From NCBI RefSeq assembly GCF_003932785.1, contig NZ_RQYT01000002.1, forward strand, positions 121,170 to 185,169: a stretch of DNA of 64,000 bases, read 5' to 3'. Below the pieces are notes generated by a model that saw nothing but the letters and a program-made list of their open reading frames with translations, was not told the origin of the DNA and ran no database searches. The translations under genes and the position numbers were made by a program. Source of the stretch: Arachnia propionica. Lineage in GTDB: Bacteria; Actinomycetota; Actinomycetes; Propionibacteriales; Propionibacteriaceae. This document shows positions 34,734-45,837 of this stretch, in pieces (within the stretch, counting starts at the first letter, position 1; the number at the start of each line of letters is the position of its first letter).

Positions 34734-35785
34734 ACCCTCACCCCCGTCAGTTCGTGAATGCCCCTCACCAACGCCGGGCCGGCGTAGATGAATCCGGTGT
34801 ACAGCTGGATCAGCCGTGCGCCCGCGTCGAACATGCGTCCGGCGTCGGCGGGGCTCATGATGCCCCCGACCCCGATGATCGGCAGTTCGGTGAGCCCGGC
34901 GACGCGGTCCACGAAGGCGAGGGCCCGCGCGGTGAGGGGAGCCCCGGAGAGCCCACCGGCTTCCGCCGCCAGCCGGGCATCGGCGGGTGCGAGCCCCCGT
35001 CTGCTGAGGGTGGTGTTCGTGGCGATGACACCGGCCGCACCGGATTCCTCGATCGCTGCGAGGGTGTTGACGAGGTCGTCGTCCTCGAGGTCCGGTGCCA
35101 ACTTCACCAGAACCGGGACCTGCTCGGCACCGTCCACGGCCGCCGTCACCACGACCCTGAGCAGAGCCGCCACCTCATGCGCGGCCTGGAGGGATCGCAG
35201 CCCGGGAGTGTTGGGGCTCGAGACGTTCACGGCGATGTAGTCGGCGTGGGGCCGGATCGCAGTGACGGAGGCCAGGTAGTCGTCGTGGGCCTTGTCCAAG
35301 GGCACCGCCTTCGTCTTGCCGATGGACACCCCGAGCGGGATCCCGAGCCTCCCGGTGCCCCGGGTGACGCCGCGTTTGAGGAGTCTGTCGGCGAGCGCGT
35401 CAGCCCCCGCGTTGTTGAACCCCATTCGATTGACAATGGCCCGTGAGGCCACGGCGCGCATGATTCTCGGCTTCGGGTTGCCGGGCTGCGGACGCCCCGT
35501 CACGGTGCCCAGCTCCGCGAAACCGAACCCCAGACGTGCCCAGGCGGCCGCCGCCACGCCGTCCTTGTCCAAACCGGCGGCAACCCCCACCCGGTTGGGG
35601 AACCGGATGCCCGCCACCTCGACGGGATCGACCACACGGGCGCTCCGGGTGCCGGGCACGTGGCCCATCCACTCGATCATCCGTTCGTGCACCACCTCCG
35701 GGTCCCCCCCGAACAGCCGGAACAGCACCGGCCGCACGAGACGTTGGTAGGCGCCGAGCTCCGCCCGGGTCAGGAGCCCTGTCAT
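34730..35785 (-). CDS. pyrD: Dihydroorotate dehydrogenase (quinone type)
   Basis: From the start at 35785, which overlaps the carB stop as ATGA, the enzyme has 351 residues. It oxidises dihydroorotate to orotate and passes electrons to membrane quinone. The N-terminal helical extension ([21 protein letters not shown]) is the class 2 membrane-association domain. [13 protein letters not shown] and [19 protein letters not shown] bind [17 protein letters not shown] holds the catalytic serine. A start 15 bases further up is possible but would overlap carB more. Confidence 0.94.
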   Translation of the reverse strand: MTGLLTRAELGAYQRLVRPVLFRLFGGDPEVVHERMIEWMGHVPGTRSARVVDPVEVAGIRFPNRVGVAAGLDKDGVAAAAWARLGFGFAELGTVTGRPQPGNPKPRIMRAVASRAIVNRMGFNNAGADALADRLLKRGVTRGTGRLGIPLGVSIGKTKAVPLDKAHDDYLASVTAIRPHADYIAVNVSSPNTPGLRSLQAAHEVAALLRVVVTAAVDGAEQVPVLVKLAPDLEDDDLVNTLAAIEESGAAGVIATNTTLSRRGLAPADARLAAEAGGLSGAPLTARALAFVDRVAGLTELPIIGVGGIMSPADAGRMFDAGARLIQLYTGFIYAGPALVRGIHELTGVRV

Positions 35786-38700
35786 CTCAGGGACGCCCAT
35801 TCCTGGAGGGAGCGCACGGCCAGTTCGCCGCGCAGCTGGTTCTCAATTCCCTGGACCGCGGCCCCCAGGCCGGGAACGGTCGTGATGCAGGGAACGTTGG
35901 CGAGCACGGCGGCCGTCCGGATCAGGTAGCCGTCCTTCCGCGTGTTCACCCCGTCCGTCGTCCCTTGGGGAGTGTTGAAGATGAGGTCGATGCCGCCGTT
36001 CTTGATGAGTTCCACGATGCTCGGCTCCGGAGACTCACTGTCCCGCTGCGACAGTTTCATGACCTCGGTGGCCTCCACGCCGTTGCGACGGAGGACGGAG
36101 GCGGTGCCCGAGGTCGCGAGAATCCTGAAGCCGAGGTCGGCGAGGCGTTTGATGGGCCAGATGGCGTGTCGCTTGTCCCGGTTCGCGATGGAGACGAAGA
36201 CCGTGCCGCTCGTCGGCAGCGGCCCCCCGCTGGCCGCCTGGCTCTTCGCGTAGGCCCGGCCGAAGCTCTGGTCCAGCCCCATCACCTCCCCCGTCGAACG
36301 CATCTCGGGTCCGAGCAGGGTGTCCACGAAGGCGCCGGTCACCGTCCGGAACCGGTTGAACGGCATGACGGCCTCCTTCACGGCCACCGGCGCCCCGGGT
36401 CGCACGGCGGTACCGTCCCCCTCCCTGTCGAGCATTCCCTCCTCACGCAGCTCCGCAATGGTGGCGCCGAGCATGATCCGGGCCGCCGCCTTGGCCAGCG
36501 GGGTGTTCGTGGCCTTGGAGACGAAGGGCACGGTCCGTGAGGCCCGGGGGTTCGCCTCGAGCACGTAGAGCACGTCCGCGTGGAGGGCGTACTGGATGTT
36601 GAGCAGCCCCTTCACCCCCACGCCCTCTGCGATGAGCGCGGTGGAGCGTCGGATCCGTTCGATGATCTCGTCGCCGAGGGTGATGGGCGGCAGGGAGCAG
36701 GCCGAGTCGCCGGAGTGGATCCCCGCCTCCTCGATGTGCTCCATCACCCCGCCGAGGTAGAGCTCGGCACCGTCGTAAAGGGCATCGACGTCGATCTCGA
36801 CCGCATCGTCGAGGAAGCGGTCCACCAGCACGGGCGAGCCCTCCGAGACCTCCGTCGCCCCCGCGATGTACCGGTCGAGGGCCTCGTCGTCGTAGACGAT
36901 CTCCATGCCCCGGCCGCCCAGGACGAAGCTCGGACGCACGAGCACCGGGTAGCCGATCTCCGCGGCGATCTGCCGCGCCTCCGTCGCCGACCCCGCCATG
37001 CCGTGCTTGGGGGCGGGCAGCCCCGCCTTGGCCAGCACCCGTCCGAAGGCCCCTCGCTCCTCGGCGAGGTTGATGGCCTCCGGCGACGTCCCGACGATGG
37101 GAACACCCGCGTCCTTGAGGACCTGGGCGAGCTTCAGCGGGGTCTGCCCACCGAGTTGGCAGATGACCCCCGCCACCGGGCCCGCGATGGCCTCGGCGTG
37201 GAAGATCTCCAGCACGTCCTCAGCCGTGAGCGGTTCGAAGTACAGCCGGTCGGAGGTGTCGTAGTCCGTGGACACCGTCTCCGGGTTGCAGTTGACCATG
37301 ATGGCCTCGTAGCCGGCCTCCCGCAGCGCCATCGTGGCGTGCACGCAGGAGTAGTCGAACTCGATGCCCTGACCGATCCGGTTCGGCCCCGATCCGAGGA
37401 TCAGCACGGCCTCCTTGGTCCGCTCCGGCACCTCGTTCTCCTCGTCGTACGTGGAGTACAGGTACGGGGTGCGGGCCTCGAACTCCGCCGCGCACGTGTC
37501 GACTGCCTTGTACACGGGGCGGATGTCGAGAGCCCACCTCAGCTGCCGGATCACTCCCTCATCGAGGCCGCGGAGTCGGCCGATCTGGGCATCGGACAGC
37601 CCGTGCCGCTTGGCCCGTCGCAGCAACGCGGGGTCGAGGCGCTCGGCCGCGGCGAGATCGCGACCGACCTCGTGGATGAGCGCGATCTGGTCGAGGAACC
37701 ACGGGTCGATGCGGGTCGCGGCGTGGAGGTCCTCGACGGTGGCGCCGAGGTCGAAGGCCCGTACGAGACCGAGCAGGCGGCCGTCGTGGGGGCGACGCAG
37801 TTCCTCCAACAGGGCGTCCAGCCCGGTCCCGGGGTGCTCCCCCAGCCAGAAACCGGTGCCGTTCTCGGTCGAGCGCAACGCCTTGCCCAGGGCCTCGGTG
37901 AAGTTGCGTCCGATCGACATCACCTCGCCCACGGACTTCATGTGCGTGGTCAGCGTCGAGTCCGCGGACGGGAACTTCTCGAAGGCGAACCGCGGCACCT
38001 TCACCACGACGTAGTCCAGGGCAGGCTCGAAGGATGCGGGGGTCACCCGGGTGATGTCGTTGGGGATCTCGTCGAGGGTGTAGCCCACCGCGACCTTCGC
38101 GGCGATCTTGGCGATGGGGAACCCGGTGGCCTTGGAGGCCAGCGCGGAGGATCGGCTCACTCGAGGGTTCATCTCGATGACGATCATGCGCCCGTCCACC
38201 GGGTTGACGGCGAACTGGATGTTGCAGCCGCCGGTGTCGACGCCGACGGCGCGGATGATGGCGATTCCGACGTCCCGCATCCGCTGGTACTCACGGTCGG
38301 TGAGGGTCATGGCCGGGGCGACGGTGATGGAATCGCCGGTGTGGACCCCCATCGGATCGAAGTTCTCGATGGAACAGATGATGACGACGTTGTCGGCCTT
38401 GTCGCGCATCACCTCCAGCTCATACTCCTTCCATCCGAGGATCGACTCCTCGATGAGCACCTCGGTCACCGGGCTGGCGGCGAGTCCCGCCCCCGCGATC
38501 TGCCTCAGCTCCTCCTGGGTGTGGGCGAAACCGGAACCGACCCCACCCATCGTGAAGGAGGGGCGCACCACCACGGGGTAGCTGAGTTCCTCGGCCGCGG
38601 CCATGACTTCGTCGAGGGTGTTGCAGATGCGTGACCTGGCCACCTCCGGTGCGCCCCCGGGGATGTCGGTGAGGGATTCGACGATGGCCTTGAACTGTTC

Positions 38701-39087
38701 CCGGTCCTCCCCCCGCTGGATCGCCTCGAAGGAGGCGCCGATCAGCTCGCAGCCGTAACGCTCGAGCACCCCCTGCTCGTGGAGGGCGACGGCGGTGTTG
38801 AGCGCCGTCTGACCGCCGAGGGTGGCCAGCACGGCGTCGGGGCGCTCCTTGGCGATGACCCGCTCCACGAACTCCGGGGTGATCGGTTCCACGTAGGTGG
38901 CGTCCGCGAAGTCGGGGTCGGTCATGATGGTCGCGGGGTTCGAGTTGACCAGGATCACCCGGAACCCCTCGGCCCTGAGCACACGGCAGGCCTGGGTTCC
39001 CGAGTAGTCGAACTCGCAGGCCTGACCGATGACGATCGGCCCGGAACCGATGACGAGGATCGACGAGATGTCGGTTCTACGAGGCAT
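35782..39087 (-). CDS. carB: Carbamoyl-phosphate synthase large subunit
   Basis: The 1101-residue protein contains two homologous ATP-grasp synthetase halves, a central oligomerisation domain and a C-terminal MGS-like allosteric domain. It begins [30 protein letters not shown], and the second half restarts at [20 protein letters not shown]. It makes carbamoyl phosphate for arginine and pyrimidines from bicarbonate, ATP and the ammonia delivered by CarA. The start at 39087 lies inside the end of the DUF4276 gene (11-base overlap). Translation from the AAA/DUF4276 cassette therefore runs straight into carB, an arrangement I would not expect in a car operon. Confidence 0.96.
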   Translation of the reverse strand: MPRRTDISSILVIGSGPIVIGQACEFDYSGTQACRVLRAEGFRVILVNSNPATIMTDPDFADATYVEPITPEFVERVIAKERPDAVLATLGGQTALNTAVALHEQGVLERYGCELIGASFEAIQRGEDREQFKAIVESLTDIPGGAPEVARSRICNTLDEVMAAAEELSYPVVVRPSFTMGGVGSGFAHTQEELRQIAGAGLAASPVTEVLIEESILGWKEYELEVMRDKADNVVIICSIENFDPMGVHTGDSITVAPAMTLTDREYQRMRDVGIAIIRAVGVDTGGCNIQFAVNPVDGRMIVIEMNPRVSRSSALASKATGFPIAKIAAKVAVGYTLDEIPNDITRVTPASFEPALDYVVVKVPRFAFEKFPSADSTLTTHMKSVGEVMSIGRNFTEALGKALRSTENGTGFWLGEHPGTGLDALLEELRRPHDGRLLGLVRAFDLGATVEDLHAATRIDPWFLDQIALIHEVGRDLAAAERLDPALLRRAKRHGLSDAQIGRLRGLDEGVIRQLRWALDIRPVYKAVDTCAAEFEARTPYLYSTYDEENEVPERTKEAVLILGSGPNRIGQGIEFDYSCVHATMALREAGYEAIMVNCNPETVSTDYDTSDRLYFEPLTAEDVLEIFHAEAIAGPVAGVICQLGGQTPLKLAQVLKDAGVPIVGTSPEAINLAEERGAFGRVLAKAGLPAPKHGMAGSATEARQIAAEIGYPVLVRPSFVLGGRGMEIVYDDEALDRYIAGATEVSEGSPVLVDRFLDDAVEIDVDALYDGAELYLGGVMEHIEEAGIHSGDSACSLPPITLGDEIIERIRRSTALIAEGVGVKGLLNIQYALHADVLYVLEANPRASRTVPFVSKATNTPLAKAAARIMLGATIAELREEGMLDREGDGTAVRPGAPVAVKEAVMPFNRFRTVTGAFVDTLLGPEMRSTGEVMGLDQSFGRAYAKSQAASGGPLPTSGTVFVSIANRDKRHAIWPIKRLADLGFRILATSGTASVLRRNGVEATEVMKLSQRDSESPEPSIVELIKNGGIDLIFNTPQGTTDGVNTRKDGYLIRTAAVLANVPCITTVPGLGAAVQGIENQLRGELAVRSLQEWASLR

Positions 39088-39718
39088 GACACTCCTGAAT
39101 CTGAGCAGCGATGAAACGGACTCCTTCACGGAACCGCACGAAACTTGCCGATGAGTTGTTCTCAATGTTGAAGTGCTCAGCGACGTCGCGGCTGAGTTCG
39201 GTCTTCTTCAGACCGGCCCGGTGCTTGGGGACCGACCTGAGGTGGTGCTCCAGACGTCGTGCCGGGTCACGGATCTGGTCAGGCACCCGAAGGCCCTGTT
39301 TCTTCGAGAGCGTGGCAAACCTCTTGCCGTAGGCTGAGCCCAGGGCAGCCGTATCCCCGAAGTACCACGCCTCGAGCATCTCCACCGCAATCCGGGGCAG
39401 CACCTGTCCGTCCCTACCAACACTGGCGCTGGCGACGCTCAGGTCGGACTCTTCGATCTTGGCGAGCAGCTGGGACCGCAACGCTTCGCAGTCGTCAGTG
39501 TCGGAGTCGACAACCAGTACGACCCTGTGGTTGTCGGGCAGCCAGTTCCGGTAACCGCACAGCCGCGCCGCCACCTTCTTCAGGAACGCCTGTTTGCTCC
39601 CCAAGTCCATGACCTGGAAAGACACACCGTCCGGCAGAAGCCTAGGCAGGATCCCCTCGAGGAAGAGTTGCATCGAGCGCCCCTCCACCAAGAACTCGAC
39701 ATGCCCGATCCTTGTCAT
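39077..39718 (-). CDS. DUF4276 TOPRIM-like protein of a putative two-gene defence cassette
   Basis: The 213-residue protein fits DUF4276 (PF14103), a family with a TOPRIM-like fold. E12 in FLVEGRSMQ is the expected TOPRIM glutamate, and D71/D73 in [13 protein letters not shown] are the DxD aspartates. [10 protein letters not shown] (112-121) is the typical second block. TOPRIM domains of this kind (RloB, AriB, OLD) cut nucleic acids with metal ions. The start at 39718 is four bases after the ATPase stop. The 3' end overlaps carB by 11 bases. Local GC is low (30 of 60 at 39121-39180, against 42 to 44 of 60 in sampled carB lines), suggesting acquisition. Confidence 0.75.
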   Translation of the reverse strand: MTRIGHVEFLVEGRSMQLFLEGILPRLLPDGVSFQVMDLGSKQAFLKKVAARLCGYRNWLPDNHRVVLVVDSDTDDCEALRSQLLAKIEESDLSVASASVGRDGQVLPRIAVEMLEAWYFGDTAALGSAYGKRFATLSKKQGLRVPDQIRDPARRLEHHLRSVPKHRAGLKKTELSRDVAEHFNIENNSSASFVRFREGVRFIAAQIQECHAS

Positions 39719-39722
39719 GGTC

Positions 39723-40892
39723 TCACGCCCATCGCGGGTCGGCTGACTGGAGATAGCCTTCCGCCCAGAGCTCCGGCAATGACGCCCCAGCTTCCAACAT
39801 CGCCATGACACGTGGATCGTCGGACACCCTGTGAATCATTGCATAGCCATCATCGCCACGGGAGATGGTCCGCAACTCGCGGGGGCGGATCGTCGACAGG
39901 AACTCCCGCGAATGCGTGGTCACCAGAACCTGGGAGCGAGCGGACAGCTCCCGAAAATCCTCAGCCAGGTCGGGCACCAGGCGAGGATGCAGCTGGTTCT
40001 CCGGTTCCTCGATGCCGATCACGGTCGGAGGGTTCGGGTCGTGCAGCATGGTGAGGTAAGCGAGCAGCTTCAGGGTGCCGTCACTGGTGAACCGATCCAA
40101 CACCGGATCGTCGAACGGGCGGTCCTTCAACCGGAGCAGGAGCCTGCCGTCCTCCAGCAGTTTGGGGCGAATGCTCTCCAGCTGCGGCACCCTTCTGCCG
40201 AGAACTGCGAACACGTGCTCCAAGGTGTTGGGGTGCTGTTCCTGGAGATACTGAACCACATTGGCAAGGTTGTCACCAGTCTGGCTGAGGCGGGCCTCGG
40301 GACGGCTCGGCGGGGTGGTTCGGGTGTTGTCCGCGCTCAGGTAGGACAGGTACCACCCTTGGATGAAGTTCCGCAGCGCCTGCACCCTCTGATGACGCTG
40401 CATCTGCCCCAGCGCGGACACCGCCAACAGATCCGGGGAGTCCATGACCTCATCCTCGTACTCCTGGGTCTGCTCATTGAAGACCCTACCGTGACCACGT
40501 TCGAAGACGAGGATGTCGCGGGGCCGTCCCTGCGCAGGGGCAGTGGTCCATCGGAGTACCTCTCGCGCCACGACGGGCAACCCACTGTCCTCCCCCACCG
40601 CCAAGATGTAGGTGGTCTGACGCCTACGTCCGTCGATCTCCACCTTGTACTTGAGCTCAAACTCGACATGGCCGTCCCCGCCACGACTGCGAATGGCCGA
40701 CATGCGGTTGCGTCGATCCCAAGCCGATCGGAGCCCCAGGGCAAAGGCCTCGTGCAGAAAGGCGAAAGCGTCGAACACGGTCGACTTCCCACTGCCGTTG
40801 GCCCCCACCAGCACCGTGAGAGGCGTCAGATCGCTCAGCGTGACATCCCGCAGCACTCGATAGTTCTTGATGCGAAGGCTGTCGATTCTCAT
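39723..40892 (-). CDS. RecF/OLD-like AAA ATPase of a putative two-gene defence cassette
   Basis: The 389-residue protein is an ABC/SMC-type ATPase (AAA_21-like). [31 protein letters not shown] holds the Walker A motif at 30-38. [11 protein letters not shown] (269-279) is the signature helix. [13 protein letters not shown] (291-303) is Walker B with the catalytic glutamate pair, and VTTHSREF (324-331) is the H-loop. There is no coiled coil of SMC length. The ATG overlaps the carA stop (ATGA). Paired with a DUF4276 protein, it resembles the ATPase partners of TOPRIM nucleases in PARIS, AbiL and RloAB. A defence role is inferred from that architecture. Confidence 0.8.
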   Translation of the reverse strand: MRIDSLRIKNYRVLRDVTLSDLTPLTVLVGANGSGKSTVFDAFAFLHEAFALGLRSAWDRRNRMSAIRSRGGDGHVEFELKYKVEIDGRRRQTTYILAVGEDSGLPVVAREVLRWTTAPAQGRPRDILVFERGHGRVFNEQTQEYEDEVMDSPDLLAVSALGQMQRHQRVQALRNFIQGWYLSYLSADNTRTTPPSRPEARLSQTGDNLANVVQYLQEQHPNTLEHVFAVLGRRVPQLESIRPKLLEDGRLLLRLKDRPFDDPVLDRFTSDGTLKLLAYLTMLHDPNPPTVIGIEEPENQLHPRLVPDLAEDFRELSARSQVLVTTHSREFLSTIRPRELRTISRGDDGYAMIHRVSDDPRVMAMLEAGASLPELWAEGYLQSADPRWA

Positions 40893-42007
40893 GGTTGCGC
40901 CTCCATGAGCCTGGCGAAGCGGTCGAAGAGGTGGTTGGCGTCGTGGGGACCTGCGGCCGCCTCCGGGTGGTACTGCACCGAGAAGGCGACGAGCTGACCG
41001 TCCCGGTGCAGTTCGAGTCCCTCGACCACCTGGTCGTTGAGCCCGATGTGGGAGACCCTCGCCTCGCCGAACTCGGTCGTGGTCACCGCGTCGAGGGGGG
41101 CGTCCACCGCGAAGCCGTGGTTCTGGGCCGTGATCTCGACCTTCCGCGTGCCGCGGTCGAGCACCGGCTGATTGATGCCACGGTGCCCGAACTTCAGCTT
41201 GTAGGTGCCGAAACCGAGCGCCCGACCGAAGAGTTGGTTACCGAAGCAGATGCCGAAGTATGGCAGCCGGTGTGCCAGCACCTGGCGCAGCACGTCGACC
41301 TGGTGGTCCGCCGTCGCCGGGTCGCCGGGTCCGTTGCTGAAGAAGACACCGTCGGGATTGACCGCCAGGACGTCCTCGAAGGTGGCCGTCGCCGGCAGGA
41401 CGTGGACCTCCATGCCGCGCTCCGCCATCTGGACCGGGGTCATCCGCTTGATCCCCAGATCGAGCGCCGCCACGGTGTGGCGCCGCTCCCCCACCGCGGG
41501 GACGACGTAGGGCTCGGCGGTCGAGACCTCCCGGCAGAGGTCAGCACCGGCCATGACGGGCTGTTCGAGGACTCGGGCCAGCAACCGGGCCGGGTCGGTC
41601 TCCTCGGTGGAGATCCCCACCCTCATGGCACCAAGGCTGCGGATGTGGCGGGTCAGGGCGCGGGTGTCGACATCACAGATGCCGACGACTCCCTGCTCGG
41701 CCAGCTCCTCGTCGAGACTGCGGCGGCTGCGCCAGTTCGAGGGGCGAGGCGCGGGATCCCGAACGACGTAGCCGGCGACCTGGATGCGTGCGGACTCCCC
41801 GTCCTCCTCGTTCCAGCCGGTGTTGCCGATGTGCGGAGCGGTGGCGACGACGACCTGGCCGCGGTAGCTGGGATCGGTCAGGGTCTCCTGGTAGCCGGAC
41901 ATCCCCGTGGAGAAGACCAGTTCACCGAAGGTCTCCCCCGGTGCTCCGAAGGATCGACCACGAAAGGAACGCCCGTCCTCGAGAACCAACAGTGCTGAGG
42001 AATACAT
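40889..42007 (-). CDS. carA: Carbamoyl-phosphate synthase small subunit
   Basis: The 372-residue glutaminase subunit has the class I amidotransferase C-terminal domain with nucleophile in [18 protein letters not shown] (about residue 255) and the His-Glu pair in [15 protein letters not shown] near the end. The N-terminal domain starts [17 protein letters not shown]. It supplies ammonia to CarB. It should be next to carB, but 1.8 kb of the ATPase/DUF4276 cassette lies between them. pyrR, pyrB and pyrC, often found between nusB and carA in actinobacteria, are missing here. Confidence 0.96.
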   Translation of the reverse strand: MYSSALLVLEDGRSFRGRSFGAPGETFGELVFSTGMSGYQETLTDPSYRGQVVVATAPHIGNTGWNEEDGESARIQVAGYVVRDPAPRPSNWRSRRSLDEELAEQGVVGICDVDTRALTRHIRSLGAMRVGISTEETDPARLLARVLEQPVMAGADLCREVSTAEPYVVPAVGERRHTVAALDLGIKRMTPVQMAERGMEVHVLPATATFEDVLAVNPDGVFFSNGPGDPATADHQVDVLRQVLAHRLPYFGICFGNQLFGRALGFGTYKLKFGHRGINQPVLDRGTRKVEITAQNHGFAVDAPLDAVTTTEFGEARVSHIGLNDQVVEGLELHRDGQLVAFSVQYHPEAAAGPHDANHLFDRFARLMEAQP

Positions 42008-42023
42008 GGACGCTCCTTCGTGG

Positions 42024-42446
42024 TCAGTGATGTGGCCTTGACTCCGAGGCCTTGCTCAACAGGCCGTTGAGGAAGCCAGGGGATTCGTTGGTGGAGAGTT
42101 CACCCGCCAGCTTCAGCGCCTCGGCGATGATGACGGGAGCAGGGGTGTCGGTGTGGTCGAGCTCGTAGATGGCGATCCGGGCGAGGTTGCGGTCCACCAT
42201 CGGCATGCGTTCGAGGGTCCAGGCGGGGTCCAGCGACGACACGATGCGCTGATCGATCTCGTCGCGGTGCTCCGCGATGCCGTGCACGAGGATCGAGGTG
42301 AGGTCGCGGATCGTGATGCCCGCGACATCCCTCGCCTCGATGAAGGTCTCGACGATGCCCCGGCCCCTCAGCTCGGCGGAGAAGAGGATGTCGAGAGCGC
42401 CGCGTCGAGCCTTCGTCTGGGTGCCGTAACGGGCAGGCTCAGCCAT
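42024..42446 (-). CDS. nusB: Transcription antitermination factor NusB
   Basis: The 140-residue all-helical protein matches Nus[17 protein letters not shown] near the start, [44 protein letters not shown] at the end. It binds boxA RNA with NusE in rRNA antitermination. It overlaps efp by eight bases and precedes carA by 16. Confidence 0.95.
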   Translation of the reverse strand: MAEPARYGTQTKARRGALDILFSAELRGRGIVETFIEARDVAGITIRDLTSILVHGIAEHRDEIDQRIVSSLDPAWTLERMPMVDRNLARIAIYELDHTDTPAPVIIAEALKLAGELSTNESPGFLNGLLSKASESRPHH

Positions 42447-43002
42447 TCACGCGGGAGATGTAGGAGCCGTCACGGGTGTCGACCTTCACCCTCTCCCCGG
42501 TGGTGATGAACAGCGGGACCTGGATCTCCTTGCCGGTCTCCAGGGTGGCGGGCTTGGTGCCGCCGGTGGAACGGTCGCCCTGCAGGCCCGGCTCGGTGTA
42601 GGTGATCTCCAGCTCGACGCTGGCGGGCATCTCCACGAACAGCGGGATTCCCTCGTGCAAGGCGATGGTGGCGACCTGGTTCTCCAGCAGGTAGTCCTTG
42701 GCGTCCCCCAGGACGTCCGGCGCGATGTGGATCTGGTCGAAGGTCGTGTTGTCCATGAACACGTAGTCCTCGCCGTCGAGGTACAGGTACTGCATGTCAC
42801 GACGATCGATGGTCGCGGTGTCGACCTTGGTGTCCGAGTTGAAGGTCTTGTCGATGATCTTCCCGGTCAGGACGTGCTTGAGCTTGGAGCGCACGACCGT
42901 GTTGCCCTTGCCCGGCTTGTGGTGCTGGAACCACTGCACCTGCCACAGCTGACCGTCGAGGTCGAGCACCATGCCGTTCTTGAGATCATTGGTCGATACC
43001 AC
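42439..43002 (-). CDS. efp: Elongation factor P
   Basis: The 187-residue protein has the three beta-barrel domains of [22 protein letters not shown] near residue 20 contains the tip loop that reaches the peptidyl-transferase centre. [25 protein letters not shown] is the conserved third-domain signature. It rescues ribosomes stalled at proline runs. The start is a GTG with AAAGG some ten bases before it. Confidence 0.96.
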   Translation of the reverse strand: MVSTNDLKNGMVLDLDGQLWQVQWFQHHKPGKGNTVVRSKLKHVLTGKIIDKTFNSDTKVDTATIDRRDMQYLYLDGEDYVFMDNTTFDQIHIAPDVLGDAKDYLLENQVATIALHEGIPLFVEMPASVELEITYTEPGLQGDRSTGGTKPATLETGKEIQVPLFITTGERVKVDTRDGSYISRVNG

Positions 43003-43041
43003 GCCCGTTGCCTTTCATCCGCTTGCGGGGGACGTCGAGGA

Positions 43042-43047
43042 ATCCTA
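43042..43047 (-). promoter_or_regulatory. Candidate -10 box of efp
   Basis: TAGGAT on the minus strand fits TANNNT and would give a leader of about 33 bases before the efp GTG. It lies just beyond the aroB start-distal end, so efp-nusB-car could have an internal promoter. The -35 is weak. Confidence 0.3.
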
Positions 43048-43055
43048 CCTGAGCC

Positions 43056-44138
43056 CTACCCCTGCCGGGAAACCGTCGCCCAGGCCGCGGCCAGTTCCTG
43101 CTCGTCGGGGTCGGCCAGAATCACCGGGACACCTTGGTCCTTGAGGCCGACCAGCCGCAACGCCGAACCACGCGACTTCTTGTCGAGGGCCATGAGGGAA
43201 CGCAACTCCCCCCAGGCCGGCTCCGGATAGGTGGTCGGTAGGCCGATGGCGGACAGCAGCCGGGCATGGTCGCGCACGATCCCGTCGTCGAGACCGGCCA
43301 GGCGCCGGGACACCTCGGCGACGAAGACCATCCCGACGGCGATGGCCTCCCCGTGCCGCCACGTGTATCCCTCCCTGGCCTCGATGGCGTGACCGAGGGT
43401 GTGACCGTAGTTGAGGGCCTCCCTCCCGACCGCCTCGCCGACGGAGGTCCGCTCCCTCAGATCACCCGAGACGACGTCCGCCTTGACCTGCACGGCTCGC
43501 GCCACCAGTTCGGCAAAGGTCGAGGAACCCACCGACAGGGCATCGTCGAGCCCGGCATCGAGAAGACCCAGGATGCGGGCATCCCGGATGAAGCCACACT
43601 TGACCACCTCGGCCAGGCCGGAACGCACCTCCGGCTCAGGCAGGCCCTGCAGCAGGTCGAGGTCGCACAGCACGCCGCGTGGTTCGTGGAAGGCGCCGAC
43701 AAGGTTCTTGCCTGCCGGAAGGTTGATCCCGGTCTTGCCACCCACCGCCGCATCCACCATGCCGAGGACCGTCGTGGGAACACTGACGTAGGGCACCCCA
43801 CGCAGCCAGCTCGCCGCCACGAAACCGGCCAGATCCGTCGCCGTCCCGCCCCCGACACCGACGACGACGTCGTTGCGGGTGAAGCCCGCCTCTGCGAGCG
43901 CCGTCCAGCAGGAGGCCAGGGTGTCCGGGGTCTTCGCCGCCTCGGCGTCCGGAACCGGGATGAGGCGCACCAACCGGTCATCGCAGCCCTGCCCCACCCG
44001 CTCGGCGATGCCGGTCAGGGGGCGGGGGTGGATGATCGCCACCCGGGACGAGTCGGCGAGCAGGTCGCCCAGCCGGGCCGTGGCTCCCGCCCCGATCACC
44101 ACCTCGTAGGGGGTCTGGGCCCCAACTCGGATCCTCAC
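43056..44138 (-). CDS. aroB: 3-Dehydroquinate synthase
   Basis: The 360-residue enzyme makes 3-dehydroquinate from DAHP, the second shikimate step. The NAD-binding segment VGVGGGTATDLAGFVAASWLRG (about residue 94) and the zinc ligands in NYGHTLGHAIE (about 243) are present, as is KTGINLPAGKNLVGAFHEP (about 135). It overlaps aroK by four bases. The genes aroE, aroC, aroK and aroB stand together in order. Confidence 0.96.
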   Translation of the reverse strand: MRIRVGAQTPYEVVIGAGATARLGDLLADSSRVAIIHPRPLTGIAERVGQGCDDRLVRLIPVPDAEAAKTPDTLASCWTALAEAGFTRNDVVVGVGGGTATDLAGFVAASWLRGVPYVSVPTTVLGMVDAAVGGKTGINLPAGKNLVGAFHEPRGVLCDLDLLQGLPEPEVRSGLAEVVKCGFIRDARILGLLDAGLDDALSVGSSTFAELVARAVQVKADVVSGDLRERTSVGEAVGREALNYGHTLGHAIEAREGYTWRHGEAIAVGMVFVAEVSRRLAGLDDGIVRDHARLLSAIGLPTTYPEPAWGELRSLMALDKKSRGSALRLVGLKDQGVPVILADPDEQELAAAWATVSRQG

Positions 44139-44632
44139 GCCGTCCTCCTCGTCGCTGCCAGTTCCTCCGCGATGTCCTCCGGCCGACGGTCATCGGTCAC
44201 GACGCGGGTCGAGGCGACGGCGGCGTAGTGGGGAGCCCGCTGCCTCAGCTGTTCGATGAGCCGCGCCCGGATGTTGCCGAGGACAGGAGCCCCGGCCGTG
44301 TTGAGCCCGAGCCGTCTGGTCGCCTGGGCCACCGAGACCTCCAGCCAGATCACGTCGTGGCCGGTCAACGCCTCCCGGATCCGCGGATTCACCACCGCCC
44401 CGCTGCCCAGGGCCACGATCCCGCCCAGTTCGAGGAGTTCCCGGCTCGCCCGTTCCTCGAGCTCTCGGAAGCACTCCTCACCCTCGTCGGCGAAGATCTC
44501 ACCCAGGGACTTCCCGACGACCTCCTCGATGCGGGTGTCCACGTCGACGAAGCCGCAGCCGAGCAGCCCCGCCAGCGCCTGACCCACCGTCGACTTGCCC
44601 GCCCCCGGGGCCCCGACCAGGACGACGGTCAC
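44135..44632 (-). CDS. aroK: Shikimate kinase
   Basis: The 165-residue P-loop kinase has GAPGAGKST at residues 7-15, [10 protein letters not shown] (about 29) with the shikimate-binding aspartate, and [13 protein letters not shown] (about 75). The usual signature there is GGG, while GSG stands here. It phosphorylates shikimate at the 3-hydroxyl. It is coupled by four-base overlaps to aroC upstream and aroB downstream. Confidence 0.95.
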   Translation of the reverse strand: MTVVLVGAPGAGKSTVGQALAGLLGCGFVDVDTRIEEVVGKSLGEIFADEGEECFRELEERASRELLELGGIVALGSGAVVNPRIREALTGHDVIWLEVSVAQATRRLGLNTAGAPVLGNIRARLIEQLRQRAPHYAAVASTRVVTDDRRPEDIAEELAATRRTA

Positions 44633-45825
44633 GGGCCGACCTCGAGGCCCCGCATCGTCAACTCCGCGAGGTAGGCATCCCGGTTGCGTCGGGTCTCGGC
44701 GACGGAGTCACCCCCGAACTTGTCGAGGGCGAGTTCCGCCAGGACCAGGGCGGTCATCGCCTCCGCGACGACACCTGCCGCGGGCACGGCGCAGACGTCG
44801 GAACGCTGATGGTGGGCCGTCGCCGGTTCGCCCGTGGTCGTGTCGAGAGTCCGCAGGGCCCGGGGCACCGTCGCGATCGGCTTCATGGCGGCACGGACCC
44901 GCAGCACCGCCCCCGTCGACATGCCTCCCTCCACGCCCCCGGCGTGCTGGGTGAGCCTCGTGATCCCCTCCGCGGTCGGCTGGATCTCGTCGTGGGCTGC
45001 GGAGCCGCGACGCCGTGCCAGGTCGAAGCCGTCCCCGAACTCCACCCCCTTGATGGCCTGGATGCCCATGAGCGCCCCGGCGAGCCGGGAGTCGAGACGT
45101 CGATCCCCCTGGATGTGGGAGCCGAGGCCGGGCGGCAGTCCCCACACGACGACCTCGACGACCCCGCCGAGTGTGTCGCCGTCGCGTCGGCAGGCCTCCA
45201 CCTCCTCCGCCATGGCCTCAGCGGCATCCGGGTCAAAGCACCTCGTGGGGTCGGCGTCGATGGTGTCCCGATCCGACATGCGAGGCGGCGGGCCCGCCGG
45301 GGCAGTAACCGTGCCGAGGGAGACGACGTGGCTGAGAATCTCCACGTCGAGGGCCTGCTTGAGGAAAGCGGCCGCCACCGTCCCCAGGGCGACGCGCGCC
45401 GCCGTCTCCCTGGCCGAGGCCCGCTCCAGGATCGGGCGCGCCTCGTCGAAGTCGTACTTCTGCATCCCCACCAGGTCGGCGTGTCCGGGACGCGGCCGCG
45501 TGAGCCGTGCCCCGCGCGCCTGCTCGGCCAGGACGGCCTGGTCCACCTCCCCCGGGGCCATGACGGTCTCCCACTTCGGCCACTCGGTGTTGCCGATCAT
45601 GATGGCGACCGGGGACCCGAGGGTCTCGCCGTGACGGAAACCGCCCACGAGCGTGACCTCGTCGGCCTCGAACCGCATCCGGGCGCCCCGACCGACACCC
45701 AACCTGCGACGGGCCAGTTCGGCTGAGATCTCGGGCTCGCCGACGCGGACGTGGGCAGGAATGCCCTCCATGGTGGCGATGAGTGCTTGTCCGTGGGATT
45801 CCCCAGCCGTCAGGTAACGCAGCAT
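44629..45825 (-). CDS. aroC: Chorismate synthase
   Basis: The 398-residue FMN-dependent enzyme produces chorismate, the branch point for aromatic amino acids. [25 protein letters not shown] is the N-terminal signature. [18 protein letters not shown] and [29 protein letters not shown] are further hallmarks. Its product feeds tyrA at the other end of the window. It lies 12 bases after aroE. Confidence 0.97.
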   Translation of the reverse strand: MLRYLTAGESHGQALIATMEGIPAHVRVGEPEISAELARRRLGVGRGARMRFEADEVTLVGGFRHGETLGSPVAIMIGNTEWPKWETVMAPGEVDQAVLAEQARGARLTRPRPGHADLVGMQKYDFDEARPILERASARETAARVALGTVAAAFLKQALDVEILSHVVSLGTVTAPAGPPPRMSDRDTIDADPTRCFDPDAAEAMAEEVEACRRDGDTLGGVVEVVVWGLPPGLGSHIQGDRRLDSRLAGALMGIQAIKGVEFGDGFDLARRRGSAAHDEIQPTAEGITRLTQHAGGVEGGMSTGAVLRVRAAMKPIATVPRALRTLDTTTGEPATAHHQRSDVCAVPAAGVVAEAMTALVLAELALDKFGGDSVAETRRNRDAYLAELTMRGLEVGP

Positions 45826-45837
45826 TGGGCCATTGTG

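Noticed and set aside
36580..38634. Plus-strand frame of 684 codons
   Set aside because: It is the antisense shadow of carB, with no recognisable domain.
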